Assembly: GCA_035363115.1 (NCBI GenBank)
Contig: DAOSEM010000001.1
Span: 1 to 64,000, forward strand
Length of the DNA stretch: 64,000 bases
Origin: Syntrophales bacterium
Lineage (GTDB): Bacteria > Desulfobacterota > Syntrophia > Syntrophales > PHBD01
Direction: 5' to 3'
The notes beneath the pieces are model-generated. The model was not told the DNA's origin. It worked only from the letters and a program-made list of their open reading frames with translations, and searched no databases. Made by a program: the position numbers and the translations under genes. Shown here piece after piece: positions 24,795 to 32,743 of the stretch; within the stretch, counting starts at the first letter, position 1; the number at the start of each line of letters is the position of its first letter.

Positions 24795-25832
24795 CTACGG
24801 CTGGACGGCCACCTCCTTCAGAAGATTCATGTGATCCAGGGCCATGCCGGCGCCGCGGACAACCGTGGACAGGGGGTCCTCCGCCACCGTCACGGGCAGT
24901 CCCGTTTCCTCCTTGAGAAGGAGATCGAGGTTTCTAAGCAGGGCTCCCCCGCCGGTTAACGTGATGCCGCGATCCACGATATCTCCGGCCAGTTCGGGAG
25001 GCGCATTTTCGAGGGCATCCTTGACGGCGTCGACAATGAGGCTGATGGGTTCCATGATGGCTTCCCGGATTTCCTCCGAGTTCGCCTCGATGATCTTGGG
25101 AATCCCGGAGATCAGATCCCGGCCTTTTACGTCCACCTTGCGGATCTCATTGTCCGGAAAGGCGGAGCCGATGGTGGTTTTGATGATTTCACCGGACCGC
25201 TCCCCGATGAGCAGGCTGTATTTCCGTTTCAGGTACTGGACGATTTCCTCGTCGATCCGGTCGCCCGCGCACCGCACGGACTTGGAGTACACGATGCCGG
25301 CCAGGGAGATGACGGCCACTTCGGTCGTCCCGCCGCCGATATCCACGACCATCGAACTGATGGGGTCCATGATGGGAAGCCCCGCGCCGATGGCGGCGGC
25401 CATGGGTTCCTCGATCAGGTAGACTTCCCGGGCTCCCGCCGATTCAACGGTCTCCCTGACGGCCCGCCTCTCCACCTGGGTGATGCCCGACGGGATGGAG
25501 ACGATGATTCGGGGGCGGATCAGCGTCCTGCGGTTGTGAACCCTCTGGATAAAATGCCGGAGCATGACCTCGGTAATGTCGAAGTCGGCGATAACCCCGT
25601 CCCGGAGGGGACGGACGGCTTCAATGTTCCCGGGGGTTCTGCCGAGCATTTTTTTCGCTTCCGCGCCGACCGCCAGAACCTTTTTGGTTCCCCGTGCATC
25701 GCGATGAACGGCCACGACGGACGGTTCGCTCAGAACGATGCCTTCTCCTTTTACATAGACCAGCGTATTCGCTGTGCCCAAGTCTATAGCCAGATCGTTG
25801 GAAAACTTCCCCAGAATGAAATCAAACAGCAA
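24795..25832 (-). CDS. mreB: Rod-shape determining protein MreB
   Basis: The protein has 345 residues when started at the TTG at 25832, which follows AGGAGGT at ideal spacing and gives the standard N-terminus LLFDFILGKFSNDLAIDLG. The open frame continues upstream to 25961, but that part has no family similarity. Actin-fold nucleotide motifs are DLGTANTLVYVKG (phosphate 1), VVDIGGGTTEVAVISL (phosphate 2) and GITLTGGGALLRNLD (adenosine). MreB polymerises on the membrane and directs side-wall synthesis. A promoter with 17-bp spacing lies about 70 nt upstream. Confidence 0.98.
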   Translation of the reverse strand: MLFDFILGKFSNDLAIDLGTANTLVYVKGEGIVLSEPSVVAVHRDARGTKKVLAVGAEAKKMLGRTPGNIEAVRPLRDGVIADFDITEVMLRHFIQRVHNRRTLIRPRIIVSIPSGITQVERRAVRETVESAGAREVYLIEEPMAAAIGAGLPIMDPISSMVVDIGGGTTEVAVISLAGIVYSKSVRCAGDRIDEEIVQYLKRKYSLLIGERSGEIIKTTIGSAFPDNEIRKVDVKGRDLISGIPKIIEANSEEIREAIMEPISLIVDAVKDALENAPPELAGDIVDRGITLTGGGALLRNLDLLLKEETGLPVTVAEDPLSTVVRGAGMALDHMNLLKEVAVQP

Positions 25833-25901
25833 GGCAGGACCTCCTGGTTGTTTGCTTTGAAATAACGGACACTTATACCCGATATCCCGTAAGGACAGAC
25901 C

Positions 25902-25930
25902 CTTATACTGTATTTCGACACCCGAATCAA
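25902..25930 (-). promoter_or_regulatory. Candidate sigma-70 promoter for mreB
   Basis: On the minus strand, TTGATT (25925-25930), a 17-nt spacer and TATAAG (25902-25907) lie about 70 nt upstream of the mreB start. The region 25833-26126 contains no gene. Confidence 0.55.
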
Positions 25931-26126
25931 ACCATTTTTCAATTACTTTGGCGTGGATCACCTCTCCGGAACAATCCTCCGGAAGGTGCGATGAAGCGGG
26001 ACCTGCAATCGGGATTCCGGTCGTTTATGGATGGATGGTATACGGCAGGGATGCCTACGTATTTACCCCTATTGCATCCAGACTCCTGCAAAGATGCAAC
26101 AATTGGTTTTTTCTTGAAAAATACTG

Positions 26127-26155
26127 TTGCCTGCGGGTCGTCCCTTGTGTATAAA
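26127..26155 (+). promoter_or_regulatory. Candidate sigma-70 promoter for ssb
   Basis: TTGCCT (26127-26132), a 17-nt spacer and TATAAA (26150-26155) lie 28 nt upstream of the ssb start codon. The -10 box is strong and the spacing ideal. Confidence 0.65.
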
Positions 26156-26183
26156 AGCCCATCTCATGACGGGAGGGACCGGC

Positions 26184-26591
26184 ATGCTCAACAAGGTGAT
26201 GCTCATCGGACGGCTGGGAGCGGACCCGGAGGTTCGCTATACCCCGGATGGCGCCATGATCACGACGTTCCGGCTCGCAACGGACGAGCAATGGAAGGAC
26301 AAAAGCGGCGAAAAGGTCCAGCGGACCGAGTGGCACCGCATTGTCACCTTCGGCCGGCTGGCGGAAATCTGCGGAAACTACCTGAATAAGGGCAAGCTGG
26401 TTTACGTGGAAGGACGGATCCAGACGCGCTCCTGGGAAGACAAGGAAGGTCAGAAACGGTACATGACGGAGATCGTCGCCGCGAGCATGCAGATGCTCGA
26501 CGGGAGGGGCCAGGGGAAACCCGCGACGGGGGACGAACCTTCCTCCGGTGCGCCCGACGGCGGATATCCGGAAGACGACGTGCCGTTTTGA
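26184..26591 (+). CDS. ssb: Single-stranded DNA-binding protein
   Basis: The protein has 135 residues from the ATG at 26184, preceded by GGGAGG. The promoter -10 lies inside the longer open frame, so the upstream ATG is excluded. The OB fold covers residues 1-105 with MLNKVMLIGRLGADPEVRYT, the WHRIVTFGRLAEI strand and KLVYVEGRIQTRSWEDKEGQ. A short glycine/proline linker leads to the acidic tip DDVPF, which recruits repair and replication partners. It forms tetramers on single-stranded DNA. The gene is monocistronic and converges on tatA. Confidence 0.97.
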   Translation: MLNKVMLIGRLGADPEVRYTPDGAMITTFRLATDEQWKDKSGEKVQRTEWHRIVTFGRLAEICGNYLNKGKLVYVEGRIQTRSWEDKEGQKRYMTEIVAASMQMLDGRGQGKPATGDEPSSGAPDGGYPEDDVPF

Positions 26592-26604
26592 GGCGGAGAG
26601 GGGA

Positions 26605-26790
26605 TTATTTCGGTTCGACCTTCTTGTTCTGGGGGGTCACATCGATTTCGTCGGGTTCCCGGGTTGCCTTCTTGAAGTTCCGGATCCCCTTTCCCAGGGC
26701 ATTGCCGATTTCCGGAAGCTTGCCGGCGCCGAAGATGATCAGGATGATCACCAGGATGATCAGCAATTCTGGAATACCGATACCAAACAT
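26605..26790 (-). CDS. tatA: Sec-independent translocase protein TatA/TatE
   Basis: This 61-residue protein is short but complete. The N-terminal membrane helix IGIPELLIILVIILIIFGAG is followed by the FGxxKLPE hinge (FGAGKLPEIG) and the amphipathic helix NALGKGIRNFKKATRE, with a charged tail. TatA subunits form the export pore for folded proteins with TatBC, which are not in this window. It lies 79 nt downstream of the rodZ-like gene on the same strand and convergent with ssb (13-nt gap). Confidence 0.94.
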   Translation of the reverse strand: MFGIGIPELLIILVIILIIFGAGKLPEIGNALGKGIRNFKKATREPDEIDVTPQNKKVEPK

Positions 26791-26869
26791 GATTCTTTAC
26801 TCCCTGTGGGGTTTTTCATCTCCATAGATCATCGTATGGAGGTTGTCAAACCTATCTTTCGAAAGCGCT

Positions 26870-27745
26870 TCAGGGAAGCCGAAGGTGTACGACCTGCCCC
26901 GGTGCCCCCAGGGGGCCCAGGGGTTTTCCCTGAAATGTCAACTGGGTTCCCCCGGCGTTTCCCACATCGATGTCAAACGAGCGGGATGCCCGCCGCTCCA
27001 GCCTTTCCCCCGGCTTCAGCAGAACCTGGTACGGCTGGCTCTGGTCTTCGCTGAGGCGGATCCAGGTGTAATCCCGGGCCTCGATGACCAGGGAGTATCC
27101 ATCCGTCGCTGCGGGTGCGGGTGCAGCCGTCGGCGCGGAGGGCGGTCGGGGTTGGGGTGTCTCCTGGACAACTGCCGGAGTCGGAGCCGGAGCGGATGCG
27201 GAAGGTTCGGGAGCCGCCGGCGGGGATCCCGGTGCGCCGGCAGGGGGCTGCTGTGTGGCCGGGGCGGGTGTTGCGGTTTCCGTTGGCTGGGCGGGCGGGG
27301 CCGCGGCGGAAGGGACCGATGGCGCGGATGGCGCCGGAACCGGCTCCCGGAGCATCAGAACGGCCGCCGCAATGATCAGGGCCAGCGCCAGGCATGAAAT
27401 CGTGACGATCCATTTCTTGAGGGACTTTTTTTTCGGTGGTATGAGTACCTCCTCCAGGGAGGGACCTTCGGACTCCGCCAGGAACCGGTTGTATCGCTCC
27501 AGCAGTTTGCCCTCATCGGCGCCGATCGACCTGGCATACGACCGGATAAAGGAGCGGGCGATAACCGGTGCCGGCAGTTTTCCGAAACGGCCGGTTTCAA
27601 TCGCTTCCAGGTTGATTATGGTAATCCGTGTGGCCTCGAAAATGTCTTTCAGCTGAATCCCCTGCGATTCCCTCAGGGATTTCAGATCCTGGACAGGAAA
27701 TGCCTGATCCGGTGCCGTGTTCCGGGTGGTTTCTGCATCTTCCAT
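26870..27745 (-). CDS. RodZ-like helix-turn-helix membrane protein
   Basis: This 291-residue protein has RodZ organisation. Residues 18-90 are an Xre-type helix-turn-helix (LKSLRESQGIQLKDIFEATR, then the YARSIGAD helix). A juxtamembrane basic stretch (PKKKSLKKW) is followed by one transmembrane helix (about 112-131). A long Pro/Ala-rich linker (about 135-215) and a C-terminal DUF4115 beta domain (about 218-291, YSLVIEARDYTWIRLSEDQ) complete it. RodZ links MreB to the wall-synthesis complex. Here the gene lies 0.9 kb from mreB rather than in its operon. The low-complexity linker varies freely in the family. Confidence 0.88.
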   Translation of the reverse strand: MEDAETTRNTAPDQAFPVQDLKSLRESQGIQLKDIFEATRITIINLEAIETGRFGKLPAPVIARSFIRSYARSIGADEGKLLERYNRFLAESEGPSLEEVLIPPKKKSLKKWIVTISCLALALIIAAAVLMLREPVPAPSAPSVPSAAAPPAQPTETATPAPATQQPPAGAPGSPPAAPEPSASAPAPTPAVVQETPQPRPPSAPTAAPAPAATDGYSLVIEARDYTWIRLSEDQSQPYQVLLKPGERLERRASRSFDIDVGNAGGTQLTFQGKPLGPLGAPGQVVHLRLP

Positions 27746-27925
27746 GGCTGCTCCGTTTTGCCCCCAAGGATGGAATGATGGGGGACCTTACCATTCTCGG
27801 CAGCATCCATGCAACCGGAAATAGTAGAGATTCGGCGAAGAAACGGTTTCCTGCGGTGATTGGTGTCCCGATGCCGCAGACGCGGAGCGTGAACGTACAA
27901 TTCATGATGGGAGAGATAAAGAGCG

Positions 27926-28711
27926 ATGGATTCCCCTGGTGCCTTCATGAAGGATGTTGCCCGGAAGGCAGGCGATTGGTTGAAGAAGAGGCTCGGCGAA
28001 GAGCACACCGTTGACTACAAGGGCGTCATTAACATCGTTACGGAGGCGGACCGCCAGTCGGAGGAAATGATCGTATCGGCGATTCTCGACCGGTATCCGG
28101 ACCACGACATTCTGGCGGAAGAGGCGGACAGGGTTCCCAAGGGGTCGCCGTACCGGTGGATCATCGACCCTCTCGACGGGACGACGAACTATGCCCACGG
28201 CTATCCGGTGTTCTGCGTGTCCATTGCCCTCGAGGAGAACGGCGTCGTCCGGTACGGCGTGGTTTACAATCCGATGTTGAAGGAGATGTTTTACGCCTGC
28301 CGGGGCGGGGGGGCCTTTCTGAACGAACGCCCCCTTCGCGTTTCCGGGACAAAGGACCTCTCCCGCAGCCTCCTGGCCACGGGATTTCCATATGACATCC
28401 GGGATAATTCCGACAACAACATGAATTATTTTCAAGTAATGGCCAGAAGCGCCCAGGCGATCCGGCGGGCCGGATCGGCGGCGCTGGATATGGCCTATGT
28501 GGCGGCCGGCCGTTTCGACGGATTTTGGGAGCTCCGCCTGATGCCCTGGGACACGGCGGCCGGATGGCTCCTGGTGGTCGAGGCCGGCGGGCAGGTCACG
28601 AATCTCTCGGGGGCGCCCTTTGCGCTCAATGCACCTCATATCCTCGCTTCGAACGGGCGAATTCACGAGTCCATGATCGCTGCCCTCCGTCTTGCCCCCT
28701 CCCCGGCCTGA
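27926..28711 (+). CDS. suhB: Inositol monophosphatase family protein (SuhB-like)
   Basis: This 261-residue protein is of the expected length. The metal-binding motifs are DHDILAEEADR (Glu of the first site), IIDPLDGTTNY (the DPxDGT box) and a third Asp in LMPWDTAAGWLLVVEAGG. These bind two or three Mg ions and hydrolyse inositol-1-phosphate or related sugar phosphates. In many bacteria SuhB also acts in rRNA transcription complexes. The preceding 180 nt hold no clear promoter. The hsp20 operon follows after a 207-nt gap. Confidence 0.93.
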   Translation: MDSPGAFMKDVARKAGDWLKKRLGEEHTVDYKGVINIVTEADRQSEEMIVSAILDRYPDHDILAEEADRVPKGSPYRWIIDPLDGTTNYAHGYPVFCVSIALEENGVVRYGVVYNPMLKEMFYACRGGGAFLNERPLRVSGTKDLSRSLLATGFPYDIRDNSDNNMNYFQVMARSAQAIRRAGSAALDMAYVAAGRFDGFWELRLMPWDTAAGWLLVVEAGGQVTNLSGAPFALNAPHILASNGRIHESMIAALRLAPSPA

Positions 28712-28762
28712 CCAGAAGGGCACGGCACGACAGCCTGTTCCATCCCTCGGGACGGTCTTCCC

Positions 28763-28790
28763 TTGACAATGCCGATACGGTGTTTATATT
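28763..28790 (+). promoter_or_regulatory. Candidate promoter of the hsp20 operon
   Basis: TTGACA (28763-28768), a 16-nt spacer and TATATT (28785-28790) form a good sigma-70-type promoter, 128 nt upstream of the first Hsp20 gene. The -10 box does not match the CCCCAT form of sigma-32, and no CIRCE inverted repeat is visible. Confidence 0.65.
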
Positions 28791-28918
28791 AGCGCCAAAA
28801 GGTGTGAATGTGAACAATATTAAATGGTTGTCGTCTTTCCGGCAACCGGGTCCGTGTGCCCGGCGTTCTGGATGATCGGGAAGGGAAGACGGCCAAACCG
28901 GAAAAGGAGGTTGTGGAC

Positions 28919-29359
28919 ATGTTCGGACCGGTCTGGAGATTTGGAAGAATCGTGGATCTCATGCCGGAGGTACAGCGCCTCCAGCGGGAAATGAACCGGC
29001 TGTTTTCGGGCGTCAGCCAGCCCTTCAGCCAGGATTTCCCGGCGATCAACGTCTGGAGCGGAGAGAATGAGATCGTTGTCTCCGCGGAGTTGCCGGGAGC
29101 GGATCCCGACGGCATGGATATCTCCGTTGTGGGGGAAAGCCTGACCCTCACCGGTGGACGGAATCCGGAGACCCTGAAAGAGGGCGAGAATTACCATCGC
29201 CAGGAAAGGAGCAGCGGGCGCTTCAGTCGAACCCTGCAGCTGCCGTTCCGGGTGGATGCGGGAAACGTGGCTGCCCGTTATGAAAAGGGTGTTCTCCATA
29301 TAACCCTGCCGCGGGCAGAGGCGGACAAACCCAGAAAGATCAGCATCAAGGCGGAGTAG
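28919..29359 (+). CDS. Hsp20/alpha-crystallin small heat shock protein 1
   Basis: The protein has 146 residues from the ATG at 28919, preceded by AAAAGGAGG. A variable N-terminal arm (1-38, with the amphipathic MPEVQRLQREMNRLFSGV) leads into the alpha-crystallin domain (about 40-130). Conserved elements are IVVSAELPGADPDGMDISV and the end-of-domain motif RYEKGVLHITLPRAE, close to the consensus A-x-x-x-n-GVL. The C-terminus is short and basic. It is an ATP-independent chaperone that holds unfolded proteins. It is the first of three tandem Hsp20 genes separated by 18 nt and 17 nt. Confidence 0.95.
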   Translation: MFGPVWRFGRIVDLMPEVQRLQREMNRLFSGVSQPFSQDFPAINVWSGENEIVVSAELPGADPDGMDISVVGESLTLTGGRNPETLKEGENYHRQERSSGRFSRTLQLPFRVDAGNVAARYEKGVLHITLPRAEADKPRKISIKAE

Positions 29360-29377
29360 AAAGGGGGGACGACCAAG

Positions 29378-29776
29378 ATGAAGGAACAGGAACTGCAGAA
29401 ACAGACGGCTTCGAACCCGGTGGAAATGGAACGGACGAGAAACCGCAAGGTGTATGTTCCCCGGGTCGATATCTATGAGACAAAGGAGTCCATTGTGCTT
29501 CTGGCCGACATGCCGGGAGTGGACGAGAGTTCCGTGGACATCATGCTGGAAAAGAATGTGCTGACCATCAACGGAACGGTGGAGCCTGTCGCCTTTCCCG
29601 GGCACAACCTCGTGTATGCCGAATTCGATACGGGAGACTATCAGCGGGCTTTCACCCTTCCCGAGGAGATCGACCAGAACAGGATCGAGGCCACGGTAAA
29701 AAACGGTGTTCTCCGTCTCGTTCTCCAGAAGGCGGAGAAATCGAAGGCCAGGAAAATCGCCATCAAGGCGGAGTGA
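29378..29776 (+). CDS. Hsp20/alpha-crystallin small heat shock protein 2
   Basis: This 132-residue protein is shorter at the N-terminus than its neighbours. It has the alpha-crystallin domain from about residue 25 (VYVPRVDIYETKESIVLLAD, then MPGVDESSVDIMLEKN) to the VKNGVLRLVLQKAE motif near residue 118. The arm (KEQELQKQTASNPVEMERTR) is polar and lacks the amphipathic helix seen in the other two, suggesting a different partner role in mixed oligomers. Its stop overlaps the ribosome-site region of the third gene. Confidence 0.94.
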   Translation: MKEQELQKQTASNPVEMERTRNRKVYVPRVDIYETKESIVLLADMPGVDESSVDIMLEKNVLTINGTVEPVAFPGHNLVYAEFDTGDYQRAFTLPEEIDQNRIEATVKNGVLRLVLQKAEKSKARKIAIKAE

Positions 29777-29793
29777 GAAAGGAGGTGGAAGCG

Positions 29794-30300
29794 ATGGCAT
29801 TCCGAAAGTTGTTGCCATCACTCTGGGGAGAGCGTGCGGTTCCGGCCGGCCAGGAAGGAGATCACCCCTTTTCCGCTTTGCAGCAGGAAATGAACCGGGT
29901 TTTCGACGATTTCTTCCAGGGGACGGCTTTTGCCCCGTTTCCCTCTGCAGGCCGCCGCGCCGGAGGTTTCCATCCTTCCGTGGACGTGAAGGAGGGGGCG
30001 AAGGAGATCGTCGTTCAGGCGGAGCTTCCCGGGATAGAAGAGAAGGACGTGGAGATTCTCCTGGAGGAGTCGGCCCTCGTTCTCAAAGGCGAAAAGAAAT
30101 TTGAAAAGGAAGACAAGGGTGACGGTTACCATACCATCGAGCGGAGCTACGGGTCGTTTCAACGGGTCATTCCCCTGACCCGGGAGATCGATCTGAACAA
30201 GGTCCAGGCCCGGTTCAAGAATGGCGTTCTGACGGTAACCCTGCCGAAACTGGAGCAGGCCAAGGCGAAGGAAAAGAAGATTTCCATCCAGTCGGCCTGA
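29794..30300 (+). CDS. Hsp20/alpha-crystallin small heat shock protein 3
   Basis: The protein has 168 residues from the ATG at 29794, which follows AAAGGAGGTG; an in-frame GTG at 29773 overlaps the previous gene and has no ribosome site. The N-terminal arm (1-60) includes PFSALQQEMNRVFDDFFQGT, a classic membrane/client-binding helix. The alpha-crystallin domain (about 62-155) has IVVQAELPGIEEKDVEILLE, the YGSFQRVIPL strand and FKNGVLTVTLPKLE. It most resembles canonical class A Hsp20. It is the last gene of the operon, and its transcript ends at the terminator-like end of repeat element copy A. Confidence 0.95.
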   Translation: MAFRKLLPSLWGERAVPAGQEGDHPFSALQQEMNRVFDDFFQGTAFAPFPSAGRRAGGFHPSVDVKEGAKEIVVQAELPGIEEKDVEILLEESALVLKGEKKFEKEDKGDGYHTIERSYGSFQRVIPLTREIDLNKVQARFKNGVLTVTLPKLEQAKAKEKKISIQSA

Positions 30301-30378
30301 TCGCGGAAACACGGGGCTTCGGCCGCCGTATACAAAACCTCAATTCGTTTTTCAGGAAGGCAGACAGCCGCAAAAGAA

Positions 30379-30416
30379 GGGGGAGCGGATTTCAAGTCCG
30401 TTTCCCCTCTTTTTTT
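30379..30416 (+). terminator. Terminator of the hsp20 operon (left end of repeat A)
   Basis: A hairpin of ggggagcgga against tccgtttcccc with a short loop is followed by tcttttttta. It lies 78 nt after the last Hsp20 stop. Confidence 0.75.
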
Positions 30417-30833
30417 ATTAACGTTCGGGCGGCGGGGGCTGCCACGGGGGCTCCCGCCGTCGCGAAAACGTTTCCGCTCTTCGCCTTCTGAAACCGGAGA
30501 GCCTGGGGTCCGGAAACGTTTCCCAATTGCTCCTCTGGGAACCCCCGGTCGCGCCCCCGCGAAGGTCGGTCGAGGAGAGGGGGCTTCCCGGAGCGCGAAT
30601 AGCGGCTTTTTCGGGGCACCCTGCCGTCGCAGCGCAGCGCCCGCAAAGTCATCTGTCTGAGCGCCCCTGGGCGCGAGTTATGACTTTGCAGCGGAGCGAG
30701 ACGTTGTAGGGTCGAAAAAACGCTCCTGAGCGCGAGGGAAGCCTTCGCTCCCACATGCCCGCCTCCCATCCGCGCCTGAATCTTTTTAAAAAGTGAAAAA
30801 AAGAAGGAGGGCGGACTTGAAATCCGCTCCCCC
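30379..30833. repeat. Structured non-coding repeat element, copy A
   Basis: A 455-bp element lies between the convergent hsp20 and yjbQ genes. It is bounded by perfect 22-bp inverted repeats (30379-30400 and 30812-30833), each itself terminator-like. The conserved core is 30432-30780. It contains an outer stem gcgggggc/gcccccgc, a central stem (30466-30475 with 30512-30521), a 10-bp stem gcaaagtcat/atgactttgc, and an outer 3' stem ggcttccc/gggaagcc. The 3' half is nearly identical to copy B at 47131-47660. Open frames in it are side effects of its GC content. It looks like a non-autonomous mobile or RNA-coding element. Confidence 0.85.
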
Positions 30834-30836
30834 TTC
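30800..30836 (-). terminator. Terminator of the yjbQ operon (right end of repeat A)
   Basis: On the minus strand a hairpin (ggagcggatt against gtccgccctcc) is followed by ttctttttttc. It lies about 37 nt beyond the yjbQ stop codon. Confidence 0.7.
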
Positions 30837-30872
30837 CTTGTTCCTGATGCATGTAGGAACCGGGGTTTCCCG

Positions 30873-31271
30873 TCAGGAATCCGCCACCAGCTTCACCAGA
30901 ACGTTGCGTGTCCTCGGCCCGTCGAACTCGCAGAAAAAGACGGACTGCCACGTACCGAGCACGAGCCGTCCCCCTTCGATGATCACGGTTTCCGAGGCTC
31001 CGAAAAACGAGACCTTGATGTGGGCGTCCGAGTTGCCCTCCCGGTGGCGGTAGGGACCGTCGGCGGGAACGATCCGCTCCATGGCGGACGTAATATCCCG
31101 CACGACATCCGGATCGGCGTTCTCGTTGATTGTCACTGCCGCCGTTGTGTGGGGGACAAAAACCGTGCAGATACCCTGCCGGACACCCTGCTCCCGGACC
31201 AGGGACTGGAGAGAACCGGTGATGTCGATCATCTGGATCCGTGCTGTGGACTTGATGCTGAGGGTTTTCAT
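30873..31271 (-). CDS. yjbQ: YjbQ family protein (UPF0047, secondary thiamine-phosphate synthase type)
   Basis: The protein has 132 residues from the ATG at 31271, preceded by GGAGG; this matches the family length. The active-site region FVPHTTAAVTINENADPDV and the histidine-rich PYRHREGNSDAHIKVSFFG are the family signature. The Cys/His/Asp cluster supports weak thiamine-phosphate synthase activity in family members, but the true role is unclear. The start overlaps the HD-hydrolase stop by 4 nt. The open frame extends upstream only as a shadow of that gene. Confidence 0.92.
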   Translation of the reverse strand: MKTLSIKSTARIQMIDITGSLQSLVREQGVRQGICTVFVPHTTAAVTINENADPDVVRDITSAMERIVPADGPYRHREGNSDAHIKVSFFGASETVIIEGGRLVLGTWQSVFFCEFDGPRTRNVLVKLVADS

Positions 31272-32023
31272 GGCGCCTCCGTATCGCCGGATGCCGTGAG
31301 GGCGGTGTAGAGCCGGTGGCCGATGACAAGCCCCCGATCGATGAAATCCGGTCCGTAGAGGCGCCCGGTTTCCGTCCGGAAGGTCTCCCGGATTTTCCGG
31401 AGGCTGTCGAGTCCCTGGAGAAACCGGGGAAGAACAACCTTCAGGGGGATCCGGCGCGGCGCGAGCATGGCCCAAAGGGTTTCCGTGAAATTGTCCGGTC
31501 CCCAGCGGAACTTGTCAGCATCGTACAGGGCGTTCGAGATCAGCCGGGCCGCCGGATCTTCCGGTTCCTCGTGGGGCTGGAACGCTTCATGGTTCCGGAT
31601 GGCCAGGGTGATGGCCCGGCGTTCCTCCTCCAGGAGGGCGAACGGGCCGAGGACCCGATCCGCCTCTTCCGCACCCCGCTGTGCGTGCTGCCGCTCCATC
31701 CGCCGGATGTCGTGCAGGACGCCGGCGAGATGGGTCAGGAGGGCGATCCGCCGCAGCTCCTCATCGTCCCATGGCCGGCCGTCCTCCAGGAGGATGATGG
31801 CCCCTGCATCGACGGCGACTTTCTGCACGTGGGCCAGTCCGTGGCCGATCGGATCGTCCTGGTCGGCGATGATGCGGATCGCCTCCCTGGCCATGGCCTC
31901 GGAGGAAAACAGCTCCTTCGACAAATCGACGGCCCCTTCGCCATCCCGATAGAAGAGAGGGACACCCGCCTCGTCGGCGAATTGCTGCGCCATCTCCCTT
32001 GCTCTGCGATACGGGTCTTCCAA
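31268..32023 (-). CDS. HD-domain metal-dependent hydrolase
   Basis: This 251-residue protein has an HD phosphohydrolase core (about residues 55-180). GHGLAHVQKVAVDAGAII supplies the first His. LTHLAGVLHDIRRMER supplies the His-Asp pair, and NALYDADKFRW supplies the distal Asp. Such proteins hydrolyse nucleotides or phosphoesters; the substrate is not identifiable. The C-terminal helical part may be a lid. It lies between yggS (18 nt upstream) and yjbQ (4-nt overlap), in a five-gene run with maf that looks like a metabolite-repair or housekeeping operon. Confidence 0.88.
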   Translation of the reverse strand: MEDPYRRAREMAQQFADEAGVPLFYRDGEGAVDLSKELFSSEAMAREAIRIIADQDDPIGHGLAHVQKVAVDAGAIILLEDGRPWDDEELRRIALLTHLAGVLHDIRRMERQHAQRGAEEADRVLGPFALLEEERRAITLAIRNHEAFQPHEEPEDPAARLISNALYDADKFRWGPDNFTETLWAMLAPRRIPLKVVLPRFLQGLDSLRKIRETFRTETGRLYGPDFIDRGLVIGHRLYTALTASGDTEAP

Positions 32024-32041
32024 AGCTGTCGCCCTCCCGTG

Positions 32042-32743
32042 TCACACCGGCCGCTCGCCGAAAATCGCTCGGCCGACCCGTACGATGGTTGCCCCTTCCT
32101 CCACGGCGATCCGGTAATCATTGGTCATGCCCATGGAGAGCTCCTCCATGTGTACGCCTTCGATCCGTTCCCGGCGGATGGACTCCGCAAGCTGCCGGAG
32201 AGTTGAAAAATGCGGCCGGGCCTCCTCGGGATCGTCGAACCAGGGAGGCATCGTCATCAGCCCCCGGATGGACAGGCCGGGCAATTCCGCCAGGCCGCGG
32301 ATCAGGTCCAGGGCATGGACGGCCGGAATGCCGCTCTTGCTGGCCTCGCCGCTCACGTTGACCTCCACGAGAATCCTTAGGGGCGTTCCCGCTGCAGCGG
32401 CCCGGCGGTCCAGCTCCCTGCCCAGTTCCATCCGGTCCACCGAATGAATCAGGTCGAAGAGCCGCACGGCATACTTGGCCTTGTTCGTCTGCAGGTGCCC
32501 GATGAAGTGCCACGGAAGCGGCCTGCCCAGGAGTTCGATCTTGCGCCGGGCCTCCTGGACGTAGTTCTCGCCGATGAGGTCCACGCCCGCCGCGATGGCC
32601 TCCCGGATCCGGTCGTCGTCGACGGTCTTTGTGACCGCCAGCAGGCGGACCTCCGCCGGCGAGCGCCCGGCCTTCCGCGCTGCCCGGGCGATTTCCTCCG
32701 TGACAGAGGCGATATTTTCGCTAACCGATCGGATCGTTTCCAT
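32042..32743 (-). CDS. yggS: YggS family pyridoxal phosphate homeostasis protein
   Basis: The protein has 233 residues from the ATG at 32743. The TIM-barrel PLP-binding domain has Lys in LLAVTKTVDDD (forming the Schiff base), GENYVQEA, WHFIGHLQTNKAKY, and the C-terminal SMGMTNDYRIAVEEGATIVR with phosphate-binding GRAIFG. The usual SMGMSxD is SMGMTND here. It carries PLP without being an enzyme and keeps vitamin B6 pools balanced. The N-terminus overlaps the maf gene by 23 nt. Confidence 0.95.
   Translation of the reverse strand: METIRSVSENIASVTEEIARAARKAGRSPAEVRLLAVTKTVDDDRIREAIAAGVDLIGENYVQEARRKIELLGRPLPWHFIGHLQTNKAKYAVRLFDLIHSVDRMELGRELDRRAAAAGTPLRILVEVNVSGEASKSGIPAVHALDLIRGLAELPGLSIRGLMTMPPWFDDPEEARPHFSTLRQLAESIRRERIEGVHMEELSMGMTNDYRIAVEEGATIVRVGRAIFGERPV

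Noticed and set aside
28791..28830. CIRCE operator or ROSE-type element before hsp20
   Set aside because: TTAGCGCC resembles half a CIRCE site but the matching GAGTGCTAA arm is absent, and no clear thermometer hairpin was seen.
30392..30769. Minus-strand open frame in repeat A, and the similar one at 47065-47475
   Set aside because: Both contain the same peptide (MTLRALRCDGRVPRKSRYSR) only because they read through the same structured repeat. There is no ribosome site, and the sequence elsewhere conserves base pairing rather than codons.
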